A DNA stretch of 5,632 nucleotides from Lactobacillaceae bacterium (GTDB taxonomy: Bacteria > Bacillota > Bacilli > Lactobacillales > Lactobacillaceae). A program made the position numbers and the translations under genes. Below the pieces are notes generated by a model, which made no database searches, was not told the DNA's origin, and was given only the letters and a program-made list of their open reading frames with translations. The stretch spans positions 1-5,632 of the forward strand of contig JAISIV010000022.1 of assembly GCA_031261865.1 (NCBI GenBank), in the 5' to 3' direction. Below, one piece after another: positions 1 through 5,632 of this stretch; within the stretch, counting starts at the first letter, position 1; each line of letters begins with the position of its first letter.

Positions 1-236
1 TTAACAGATAAGTATGCTGAAACCGGAACCATAATTCCGTTAGCAAGCAAGAACCAAGAAGTTGCTTCTTGAGCAGTTGCTAAGTTGATATTAAAATCTT
101 TCATCAAAGTTGGCACAGCAGTTCCAAGACTAGTCTGCATGAGCATACCGGCGAAGGTGGCAACCAACATAATGACGATAAACATAACACGAGAATATGG
201 TTTTCCGTGAATGTCTAATGGTTTTTCATTATTCAT
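1..236 (-). CDS. MFS transporter, DHA2 (EmrB/QacA/LmrB-like) family, N-terminal fragment
   Basis: This is a partial gene. The first 78 codons are visible and the rest lies beyond the left edge. Translation of the reverse complement starts MNNEKPLDIHGKPYSRVMF. A short cytoplasmic N-terminus is followed by a hydrophobic helix at residues 17-33, the segment TSLGTAVPTLMKDFNI, and a second helix opening at about residue 60 (SWFLLANGIMVPVSAYL). This arrangement is typical of 14-helix DHA2 drug:proton antiporters: helix 1, a 'P-[TS]-[IL]-M-K-x-[FL]' loop, then a helix rich in W, G and P. Members of the family export drugs or other amphipathic compounds at the cell membrane, but the substrate cannot be read from this fragment. 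The start at 236 is supported by AAGGAG at 244-249, seven bases upstream. The gene overlaps the helD 3' end by 8 bp, so it is probably co-transcribed and translationally coupled with helD. Confidence 0.8.
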   Translation of the reverse strand, partial: MNNEKPLDIHGKPYSRVMFIVIMLVATFAGMLMQTSLGTAVPTLMKDFNINLATAQEATSWFLLANGIMVPVSAYLSV

Positions 237-2532
237 ATTTTTTCTCCTTATAAAGTTTCGAATCGATTTTTTGGATAAGTTGCGCCATTTGTCCAACATT
301 GATAATTCTTAAATCATGCATCGCACGAGATGTCAAAGTATAAAACAAACGTTTTTCTTCTTTGGGATCATATTGTGCATCTGAAACATTTGGCAAAATC
401 ACTGCATCGAATTCCAATCCTTTAGCTAGATAACTAGGTACCACAATGAGTCCAGTTGTTAAGCGTTGGTTTTCGCTAATAATCAAGTTATTAGGAAGTT
501 CGGCAGCTTCCAATAATTCATGAATTTGTCGAGCTTGGATTTCGTCTTTAGGAATGACTGCAACGGTCGCATTATCTTGTTCTAATTCATTGACTAACTC
601 TAACAGAACATCGCGCTCAATTCTAGTATTAGGAACTTCGTATACGGTTGGCAGTTCACCGGATCTCTCAAATGAAACAATTTGGTCAGTATTGCCGAGA
701 ATTGCAGAAGAAAAATCACTGATTTGTTGAGTAGAACGGTAAGTCTGATTGAGTTTAATCGTACGGACAGTTTGATTTTCAAAGAGTGACTTTAATTCGT
801 TTTCAAGATTTGACGCTTCATCCCCTGTAAAAATAGCCTGATTTAAGTCTCCGAGCAAAGTGTATCGTGCTTTAGGAAAACTATGTTTTAAAAATGCTAA
901 CTGTAAAGGTGTGTAGTCTTGAACTTCGTCAATAAATACAAAACGAATATCATTTTGTCCATGGCGACCCGTGATTAAGTCATACAGATATAAATAAATG
1001 GCCGAATCATTGGTAGACAATTGTTTCTTTTTCAAATTAGCAACCGAAGTCTTTAGGGAATCCTCTAACTCTTCTCTACTTAAATTGAATTCTTGTAAAT
1101 CCGCATTGTCTAACAACCAAACAAAAAAATCAGTAAAAATTTGATTTGGATTCAGGAATGAGGCGCGTTGAATCCGTTTTTCTATTGGTTGAAAGGCCTG
1201 TTTAACAATTTTTTTGGCTAGTTGTCTTTTCTCTTTTTCTTCCGAATCGAACTCTCTGTTATTTGAATCCCCAAGTAATTGGGTAATCTCTGCGGTTGTT
1301 AGTAATTGAATTGCTTCTTCAACCCATGGAGCATCGAGTTCTTGAGCGTATCGTTTGTTTAAAAGTTTTGATAATTCAGTCTTGGTACCGTCAAGTCGTT
1401 GAAAAACGGTATATCCATCGTGGAAGGAATAATAGATATCCTTAATTTCGTCGCCAGAAATAACAACATGGTCGGCGGTTTTTAGGTTTCTGAAAGTCAA
1501 ACCCGTTTTAGAAAGGTGCTCAATAAACTGATTAATATAATCGACCATTTTGAGATCACCCTTAAAGTGTTCGATTTTACGGTGTTCTTTATTATTGTCG
1601 ACCTCGAAACGATTAGCCAGACTTTGAACCGCAATTTTTGGAAGACGGTAGTTTACAAATTGGTAGAAAGTCATTTGAACCATGTTCTGCTCACCTAATT
1701 CAGGGAGAACTTGGTTGACATAATCATTGAACAACTGATTAGGACTGAACATGATGACTTGTCCAGCATTAACATTGCCGCGGAATCGATACAACAAGTA
1801 AGCCACGCGTTGAAGGACAGCAGCCGTCTTTCCGGAACCAGCAGCACCTTGAACAAATAACAAATCGGAATCAGTATCACGAATGATTTGGTTTTGTTCT
1901 CTTTGAATAGTGGTGACAATCGACTTCATCTTAGCCGATGAATTATGCGAGAGTGCATCCAATAGCAGTTGGTCACCTATCGTTTCTTCAGTATCAAAAA
2001 CAGATGTGATTTGTCGATCTTCAATTTGGAATTGTCGTTTTAAATTGACGTTGGCAACTTTGGTACCAGTTGGTGTTTGATATTCAACGTTACCTAATTG
2101 GCCATCGTAATAAATGGATGAAATCGGCGCACGCCAATCGTAGACCATGTATTCATCGGAAGACTTCGCGAACGAACTAATCCCGATATAAATAGTTTCT
2201 TTGTTCTCAGCATCTTCATCTTTAAAGTCGATTCGCGCAAAGTATGGTTTGTCGATCTGTTTATTTAATGTTTCGAGTCGGCGCTCAGAAGAATTGAGGG
2301 CATTTTCTCTTTGTTGAATTTGTTGTTGTTGTTGACGAATGGAACTGGCCGTTTCAACTATGGCATTATAATCACCTTGTTTAAAACGGACATCACTCCA
2401 TGCATCATCAATATCTTTTAATTTACTCTGATCAGATTTTATTTCCTGCTCAGATTTTTTTATTTGATTTTTGATTTCATCAATCACCTCTTGAAGGTGA
2501 GATTGTTCTTGTAGTTTAATATCGTCGTTCAT
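229..2532 (-). CDS. helD: RNA polymerase recycling motor ATPase HelD (UvrD-like superfamily 1)
   Basis: The 767-residue protein is close to the B. subtilis HelD length (about 774). Visible domains in order: an N-terminal charged coiled coil (residues 1-95, including a QQQQQ run at 67-71), which in HelD enters the RNA polymerase secondary channel; the HelD hallmark YMVYDWRAPISSIYYD (128-143); a Q-motif-like IQREQNQIIR (209-218); Walker A GAAGSGKT (229-236); a large insertion (about 300-510); Walker B FVFIDEVQDY (531-540, D535/E536); motif III LLGDLNQ (559-565); motif IV LNQTYRS (594-600); motif V ending YLAKGLEFDAVILPN (701-715); and motif VI RLFYTLTSRA (728-737). Key ATPase motifs look intact. 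Family members use ATP to release stalled RNA polymerase from DNA and are not classical DNA unwinders. The start at 2532 gives the expected N-terminus but has only a weak AGG upstream. The gene is followed by the overlapping MFS gene and lies divergent to a phosphatase gene. Confidence 0.9.
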   Translation of the reverse strand: MNDDIKLQEQSHLQEVIDEIKNQIKKSEQEIKSDQSKLKDIDDAWSDVRFKQGDYNAIVETASSIRQQQQQIQQRENALNSSERRLETLNKQIDKPYFARIDFKDEDAENKETIYIGISSFAKSSDEYMVYDWRAPISSIYYDGQLGNVEYQTPTGTKVANVNLKRQFQIEDRQITSVFDTEETIGDQLLLDALSHNSSAKMKSIVTTIQREQNQIIRDTDSDLLFVQGAAGSGKTAAVLQRVAYLLYRFRGNVNAGQVIMFSPNQLFNDYVNQVLPELGEQNMVQMTFYQFVNYRLPKIAVQSLANRFEVDNNKEHRKIEHFKGDLKMVDYINQFIEHLSKTGLTFRNLKTADHVVISGDEIKDIYYSFHDGYTVFQRLDGTKTELSKLLNKRYAQELDAPWVEEAIQLLTTAEITQLLGDSNNREFDSEEKEKRQLAKKIVKQAFQPIEKRIQRASFLNPNQIFTDFFVWLLDNADLQEFNLSREELEDSLKTSVANLKKKQLSTNDSAIYLYLYDLITGRHGQNDIRFVFIDEVQDYTPLQLAFLKHSFPKARYTLLGDLNQAIFTGDEASNLENELKSLFENQTVRTIKLNQTYRSTQQISDFSSAILGNTDQIVSFERSGELPTVYEVPNTRIERDVLLELVNELEQDNATVAVIPKDEIQARQIHELLEAAELPNNLIISENQRLTTGLIVVPSYLAKGLEFDAVILPNVSDAQYDPKEEKRLFYTLTSRAMHDLRIINVGQMAQLIQKIDSKLYKEKKYE
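244..249 (-). promoter_or_regulatory. Ribosome binding site of the MFS gene inside the helD 3' end
   Basis: On the minus strand AAGGAG lies 7 bases before the ATG at 236-234. It is contained in the last codons of helD (Tyr-Lys-Glu-Lys-Lys-Tyr-Glu-stop). Ribosomes finishing helD therefore pass over the start region of the transporter. It is the best Shine-Dalgarno match at any start visible in the window. Confidence 0.85.
2320..2334 (-). repeat. Five consecutive CAA codons (polyglutamine run) in helD
   Basis: On the plus strand TTG is repeated five times in the helD reading frame, encoding five glutamines at residues 67-71 in the coiled coil. Two further CAA codons follow after one Ile. It is a short trinucleotide tract that could vary in copy number in frame. 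It is too short to call phase-variable, and each change would add or remove a Gln without a frameshift. Confidence 0.7.
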
Positions 2533-2544
2533 TTTGCCTATAAA
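2516..2544 (+). promoter_or_regulatory. Possible promoter of the histidine phosphatase gene
   Basis: TTAATA (2516-2521, 4 of 6) and TATAAA (2539-2544, 5 of 6) are spaced by 17 bases. The predicted start is near 2551, giving a leader of about 30 bases without a Shine-Dalgarno sequence. The -10 element directly abuts the opposing helD -10, and the -35 lies inside the helD coding start. An alternative -10, TAAAAT at 2569-2574, would give a leaderless mRNA but has no good -35 partner. The match is moderate and this AT-rich gap gives several -10-like hits. Confidence 0.35.
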
Positions 2545-2572
2545 ATTATACTCCCGATTACATTCGTGTAAA
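2545..2572 (-). promoter_or_regulatory. Predicted sigma-A promoter of helD
   Basis: On the minus strand TTTACA (2572-2567, 5 of 6 to TTGACA) is followed after 16 bases by a perfect TATAAT (2550-2545). Only 12 bases separate the -10 element from the helD ATG at 2532. A start site about 7 bases downstream of the -10 would give a leader of only about 5-6 bases (GGCAAA then ATG). The -35 and -10 calls are read directly; the start site is inferred. Confidence 0.6.
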
Positions 2573-2580
2573 ATTTATTT

Positions 2581-3243
2581 ATGGATAATAAAATCAACGT
2601 TTATTTAGTTAGACACGGACAAACCTACTTCAACTTATTTGGCCGTTTTCAGGGTTGGTCAGATATCGAATTAACCGACAAAGGAATTGAAGATGCTCGA
2701 GACGCCGGTGAGCGGTTAAAACGAGTTCACTTCGACGATGCTTATTCATCAGATTTAAGTCGTGCCTATGACACTGCACAATATATTTTGAATGCCAATA
2801 AAAATGAATCTCCGGCACATCCAACGACGTTGAGAGATTTTCGAGAAATCTTTTTTGGAACTTTTGATGGTTTGCCATCTGAAGAGGTCGTTTCTACTAT
2901 TGATCCTAATTTGACTAGCTATAATAAGTTAATTGAAAAATACGGTTCGGATGAAACGTTGAATTTATTCAAAGAAAAAGATCCCAACCACTTGGCAGAG
3001 AATTCTTCTGAATTTTGGAAACGTATCAACCATGGATTTGCGGAATTGGTTGAAACACATCCGGTTGGTGGAAATATATTGTTAGTCGCTCACGGTAGTG
3101 TGATTCGGGCTTTGGGCGCAAGATATAAAGATCCAAAATTAGCTACTCATCCAATTGGCAATGGCGCGGTTACTTTAATTGAAATCGATCAATACAATAA
3201 CTTAGAAATTGTCGATTTCAATGATGAGACTAAGAATTGGTGA
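2581..3243 (+). CDS. Histidine phosphatase (phosphoglycerate mutase-like superfamily)
   Basis: This is a 220-residue cytoplasmic protein with no signal peptide. The RHG motif sits at residues 11-13 in LVRHGQTYFN, with His12 as the predicted phospho-acceptor. The rest of the catalytic set is present: Arg61 in SSDLSRAYDTA, Glu89 in the DFREIFFGTFDG block as likely acid/base, and His171 in LLVAHGSVIRAL. The usual glycolytic 2,3-bisphosphoglycerate-dependent mutase signature after the RHG region is not seen, so a phosphatase role (PhoE/GpmB-annotated group) is more likely than glycolytic mutase. The substrate is unknown. Start choice is firm: the frame has a stop at 2569-2571, no earlier start codon follows it, and the RHG motif begins 10 codons in. 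No Shine-Dalgarno sequence precedes this ATG. The gene stands alone between divergent helD and a convergent gene, and ends at a hairpin terminator. Confidence 0.88.
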   Translation: MDNKINVYLVRHGQTYFNLFGRFQGWSDIELTDKGIEDARDAGERLKRVHFDDAYSSDLSRAYDTAQYILNANKNESPAHPTTLRDFREIFFGTFDGLPSEEVVSTIDPNLTSYNKLIEKYGSDETLNLFKEKDPNHLAENSSEFWKRINHGFAELVETHPVGGNILLVAHGSVIRALGARYKDPKLATHPIGNGAVTLIEIDQYNNLEIVDFNDETKNW

Positions 3244-3284
3244 TGTTATAACTAATTTGTAAAGTTTTCCGAGGAACACCTCAT

Positions 3285-3317
3285 AAAAAAGCATCCACGG
3301 CAATGGGTGCTTTTTTT
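3285..3317 (+). terminator. Rho-independent terminator of the phosphatase gene, probably bidirectional
   Basis: The stem GCATCCA (3291-3297) pairs with TGGGTGC (3304-3310) around a 6-base loop, followed by seven T (3311-3317) and preceded by six A (3285-3290). It starts 41 bases after the phosphatase stop. Read on the minus strand the same hairpin ends in six T and lies 45 bases past the TcdC-like stop, so it can serve both convergent genes. One pair is G-U on the plus transcript but an A-C mismatch on the minus transcript, so termination is expected to be better for the phosphatase. Confidence 0.85.
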
Positions 3318-3362
3318 GTTCTTCTTTTTTGTTTTAAACATGTCAGATTTAAAAATGAGATA

Positions 3363-4064
3363 TTAATAACCATACGAATCCGGTGAAGTACCTTGGTCGT
3401 CGACAATTTCAACGATTATAGCCGGGAGTGTGATACTTCCCCCAAAAGTTGAATCGTAGGTAATCGTATCTGCTGAAATACCGGATATCGTCAATAAATC
3501 ATTCTCAAGAATTCGACCATCATTTAATAATGATTTATCAATTTCTACATATACAACCGAGTCATAATCTCCATTAACTGCTAATCGAACCTGGGTTTCG
3601 GAATTAGTTTCAATTACCTGAATTGCTTTACCCCTAAATTGAACTTTTTTACCCACAAAACTCTTTGGATTTCTAGCAATCTGTTCATAGGTGACGCCTG
3701 TTTGATAATTAGCAGGATCTTCTTTAGCTGCAAGACTTGAAGATACTGATGAAGCACGTTCCGAAGCGGAAGAAGCCGCTTCTGGTGATTGTTCTTCAGC
3801 TTCTGAGATTGCCTTTTTCTGTGATTCACTTCCAGCTATTGATGCCGATTTCGCTTCAGGCGACTTCAACCATCTAGAAAATTCTCGTTCCGCGGTTTTT
3901 GAACTTGAAATTGTCGCCAATTTCTTTAATTCCTGCTTACTAGGTTGACTAATTACAAATGCAAGCGCAACAAATAGGGTAGCGAAAAACGCTGATAGAA
4001 AAATCGTTATCAACGAAATTTCTTTACCAAGGATCTTGATTTTAATCTTAGTTATTTTACTCAT
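3363..4064 (-). CDS. TcdC-like membrane-anchored OB-fold protein
   Basis: The protein has 233 residues. It has a Lys-rich N-terminus (1-14), one membrane helix (about 16-39, ISLITIFLSAFFATLFVALA), a low-complexity Ser/Ala/Glu/Lys linker (about 41-118) and a compact C-terminal domain (about 122-222). That domain resembles, from memory, the C-terminal OB fold of C. difficile TcdC: GVTYEQIARNPKSFVGKKVQ, then IQVIE..SETQVRLAVNGDYDSVVYV, then ILENDLLTISGISADTITYDSTFGGSITLPAI. Length and architecture also match TcdC (about 232 residues). TcdC has been described as a toxin-gene anti-sigma factor, a role that is disputed; no toxin gene is visible here and homologues are widespread in Gram-positives, so the function is unknown. 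Positive residues before the helix predict the OB domain outside the cell. There is no lipobox Cys. The start is the only Met in the protein; the upstream GGGA is weak and 12 bases away. Likely monocistronic. Confidence 0.8.
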   Translation of the reverse strand: MSKITKIKIKILGKEISLITIFLSAFFATLFVALAFVISQPSKQELKKLATISSSKTAEREFSRWLKSPEAKSASIAGSESQKKAISEAEEQSPEAASSASERASSVSSSLAAKEDPANYQTGVTYEQIARNPKSFVGKKVQFRGKAIQVIETNSETQVRLAVNGDYDSVVYVEIDKSLLNDGRILENDLLTISGISADTITYDSTFGGSITLPAIIVEIVDDQGTSPDSYGY

Positions 4065-4113
4065 TTTTTATTTCAATCCCAAAAATTTTTTTGCAGTTTT
4101 TGTCGTACTTGTA

Positions 4114-4141
4114 AAGATAAAACTGATTAACTATTAGTTAA
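4114..4141 (-). promoter_or_regulatory. Weak candidate promoter of the TcdC-like gene
   Basis: On the minus strand TTAACT (4141-4136, 4 of 6) and TATCTT (4119-4114, 4 of 6) are separated by 16 bases. This would give a leader of about 40 bases. The -35 element lies inside the 19-bp palindrome, which would suit repressor control. The matches are weak, and the assignment rests mainly on the need for a promoter between the clpL terminator and this gene. Confidence 0.3.
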
Positions 4142-4143
4142 TC
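4125..4143. promoter_or_regulatory. Perfect 19-bp palindrome, candidate operator
   Basis: GATTAACTA, one central T, then TAGTTAATC: nine perfectly paired bases per arm. It lies in the 173-bp gap between the clpL stop and the TcdC-like start, 60 bases upstream of that ATG and outside the clpL terminator. The size and TTAAC...GTTAA symmetry are like binding sites of small dimeric winged-helix repressors such as the MarR family. No regulator gene is visible nearby. As RNA it could form a 9-bp AU-rich stem with a one-base centre, which would be strained, so a DNA site is more likely. Confidence 0.5.
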
Positions 4144-4191
4144 GCGCAAAATACAGTTATAAAAAGTCAAGACCAGGAATCACGTCTAAAC

Positions 4192-4222
4192 AAAAAACTT
4201 CGGAATAACATTTCCGAAGTTT
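4192..4222 (-). terminator. Rho-independent terminator of clpL
   Basis: On the minus strand, 15 bases after the clpL stop, AAACTTCGGAA (4222-4212) pairs perfectly over 11 bp with TTCCGAAGTTT (4205-4195) around a 6-base loop. The 3' arm runs into a U-tract (4197-4192 are six T). On the plus strand the hairpin is followed by only three T, so it acts mainly on clpL. It separates clpL transcription from the TcdC-like gene. Confidence 0.92.
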
Positions 4223-4237
4223 CAAGTTAAGTATTAA

Positions 4238-5632
4238 TTACTTAGTTGTGATGACAACATGTTTGTCGTCGTCTTCTCCATCTAACTTAGCCACCAATTC
4301 CTTAGCATCTAGGTTTTCAAGATAGAAGTCAGTCACATTGTCGCGAATTTGTTGTTCAATTACTCGACGTAGTGGACGAGCACCCATGGCTTCATCATAT
4401 CCTTCGTCGATTAAGAAATCTTTAACATCATCTGGGACTTCCAAAGTAATTTCTTTTTTAGCCAAAGTCTCATTAACATCATTAATCATCAAGTCAACAA
4501 TTTGCTTCAAGTCTTCTTTTGAAAGATGACTGAATTCCACAATGGCGTTGAAACGATTCAAGAACTCTGGACGGAAGTATGGCTTGATCTTATCCATAAT
4601 TGTTTGATCCTTATCGTCATCTCCGGTAATGGCTTCATTTCCGAAACCAGCATTACTAGTAGCTATGATAACTGTGTTCTTAAAGTTAACAACGTTTCCT
4701 TGTCCATCGGTTAAGCGACCATCATCGAGTACTTGCAAAAGTAAGGTAATCACTTGTGGGTTTGCCTTTTCAATTTCATCGAACAAAACAATTGAATAAG
4801 GATTACGACGAACCTTTTCAGTCAAAGTATTTTGATTGTCGTCATATCCAACGTATCCAGCGGTAGTTCCGATTAACTTTGAAACGGCCGTTAAATCTGA
4901 ATATTCGGACATATCCAAGCGGATAACCGCATCCTTTCGCCCGAACATGTCGTAAGCTAATTGTTTAGTTAATTCAGTCTTACCAGTTCCAGTAGGTCCA
5001 ACGAATAAGAATGATCCAATTGGACGGTTTCCTTCATCAAAACCAGCACGGTTACGACGAATTGCGCGACTAACTGCTTCAACGGCTTCGTCTTGTCCGA
5101 TTACTCGACCAGAAAGACGTTCATTCATTGTCTTCAAACGTTCAATATCGCTGGCTCCCATTTGAGAAACAGGGATGCCAGTCAAACGTTCAACAGATTC
5201 AGCAACATCATTGACAGTTGCAACAACTTTTTCAGGTTCAGCATTATCTTCAATTTGCTTTTGAAGAGCTTCGATTTTATTCTTAGCTTCCAAAGCTTTT
5301 TGATACTCTTGCTTGTCGGCAGCTTCTTGTTGTTCAGCGCGCGCGGCTTCCAAATCCTTTTCAAGAGTGACTGTATCAGTTACAGGATTCTTAGCGCTTA
5401 AGTGAGCAGCAGTCATATCAACCAAGTCGATTGCCTTATCAGGTAATGAACGTTGTGGAATATACTGCACTGAATAATCAACTGCAGCTTTCAAAACTTC
5501 ATCAGGCAAAGTTACGCTGTGATGATTTTGGTATAGATCACGAATACCTTGCAAAATATTAAACGTATCATCAGCACTAGGTGCGTTAACTGTTACTTCA
5601 TTGAAGCGACGAGCCAAGGCGGCATTTTTCAA
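4238..5632 (-). CDS. clpL: AAA+ chaperone ClpL (Clp/Hsp100), C-terminal two-thirds
   Basis: This is a partial gene: 464 codons are visible of an expected 700 or so, with the N-terminus beyond the right edge. The TTG at the edge is an internal Leu codon, not a start. Numbered within the fragment: the end of AAA-1 with the Arg finger region LKNAALARRF (1-10) and QYIPQRSLPDKAIDLVD (56-72); a charged coiled-coil/UVR-like middle domain (about 88-130); and AAA-2 with Walker A GPTGTGKT (212-219), Walker B IVLFDEIEKA (281-290), sensor 1 TSN (325-327), FRPEFLNR (353-360) and sensor 2 GARPLRR (417-423). LKNAALARRFNEVTVNAPSA and SNAGFGNEA match ClpL as I recall it from streptococci and lactobacilli; ClpE/ClpC usually have EKDAAL-type sequence. 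No clear [LIV]-G-[FL] ClpP-docking loop follows sensor 1, consistent with ClpL working as a ClpP-independent disaggregase in heat and other stress. Any CtsR site would be out of view. Confidence 0.9.
   Translation of the reverse strand: MKNAALARRFNEVTVNAPSADDTFNILQGIRDLYQNHHSVTLPDEVLKAAVDYSVQYIPQRSLPDKAIDLVDMTAAHLSAKNPVTDTVTLEKDLEAARAEQQEAADKQEYQKALEAKNKIEALQKQIEDNAEPEKVVATVNDVAESVERLTGIPVSQMGASDIERLKTMNERLSGRVIGQDEAVEAVSRAIRRNRAGFDEGNRPIGSFLFVGPTGTGKTELTKQLAYDMFGRKDAVIRLDMSEYSDLTAVSKLIGTTAGYVGYDDNQNTLTEKVRRNPYSIVLFDEIEKANPQVITLLLQVLDDGRLTDGQGNVVNFKNTVIIATSNAGFGNEAITGDDDKDQTIMDKIKPYFRPEFLNRFNAIVEFSHLSKEDLKQIVDLMINDVNETLAKKEITLEVPDDVKDFLIDEGYDEAMGARPLRRVIEQQIRDNVTDFYLENLDAKELVAKLDGEDDDKHVVITTK

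Noticed and set aside
1516..1919. Short open frames on the plus strand (1516-1698) and in another minus frame (1695-1919) inside helD
   Set aside because: They lie within helD coding sequence that encodes conserved HelD regions, and no independent start signals or homology are visible.
229..2532. UvrD-like helicase of a phage defence system (for example a GajB-like partner)
   Set aside because: The coiled-coil N-terminus, VYDWRAPISS hallmark and total length identify HelD, and no nuclease or other defence partner is adjacent.
3271..3282. GAGG-AACA-CCTC mini hairpin before the terminator
   Set aside because: The stem is only 4 bp and the stronger hairpin immediately downstream explains termination; it is probably chance.
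4125..4143. Zinc-repressor (AdcR/ZitR-type) operator
   Set aside because: The half sites TTAAC and GTTAA resemble that motif, but here they are 5 bases apart instead of 2, and no metal transport gene is present.
4158..4163. Plus-strand TATAAA as a promoter for an antisense RNA into clpL
   Set aside because: No convincing -35 lies at the right distance (only TAGTTA), and an RNA from here would meet the clpL terminator hairpin at once.
5093..5401. 102-codon open frame on the plus strand opposite clpL
   Set aside because: It is antisense to the conserved ClpL middle and AAA-2 regions, has no recognisable domain or supporting ribosome binding site, and its composition follows from the clpL codons.
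5624..5632. TTG at the right edge as the start of the Clp gene
   Set aside because: The reading frame enters from outside the window and LKNAALARRF is an internal ClpL motif at the end of AAA-1.
4238..5632. Assignment as ClpE or ClpC
   Set aside because: The middle domain is UVR-like as in ClpE, but LKNAALARRFNEVTVNAPS, IPVSQMGASDIERLK and SNAGFG fit ClpL better, and no ClpP-docking tripeptide is evident. The N-terminus (zinc finger in ClpE) would settle it but is off-window.

Overview
The window looks like chromosomal DNA from a low-GC Gram-positive bacterium, most likely a member of the Lactobacillaceae. This rests on moderately AT-rich sequence, intrinsic terminators with U-tracts, one strong AAGGAG ribosome binding site, and proteins of Firmicutes type: a HelD-class RNA polymerase recycling ATPase, ClpL, and a TcdC-like membrane-anchored OB-fold protein. 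The genus cannot be fixed from this sequence alone. I see no mobile element, CRISPR array, rRNA or tRNA.

Layout. Four genes lie on the minus strand and one on the plus strand. Positions 1-236 hold the N-terminal part of an MFS (DHA2-type) transporter that runs off the left edge. Its start codon and ribosome binding site are embedded in the 3' end of helD (229-2532), so the two form a translationally coupled pair. Only 48 bp separates helD from a divergent histidine phosphatase gene (2581-3243, plus). That gap holds back-to-back promoter elements and no convincing ribosome binding site for either gene. A hairpin with runs of A and T on its two sides (3285-3317) separates the phosphatase from the convergent TcdC-like gene (3363-4064, minus). 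Upstream of that gene, at 4125-4143, is a perfect 19-bp palindrome, a candidate operator. A strong intrinsic terminator (4192-4222) then ends clpL (4238-5632, minus), whose N-terminal third lies beyond the right edge.

How the genes relate. Apart from helD and the transporter, they appear to be separate transcription units. HelD clears stalled RNA polymerase, and ClpL is a stress-induced AAA+ disaggregase. The transporter is probably a multidrug-type exporter. The phosphatase and the TcdC-like protein have no assigned substrate. The loose common theme is stress physiology and housekeeping. I do not find a multi-gene defence or biosynthetic system. The points most worth following up are the helD-transporter coupling, the compact helD/phosphatase divergent promoter with SD-less starts, the palindrome, and the predicted extracytoplasmic position of the TcdC-like OB domain.
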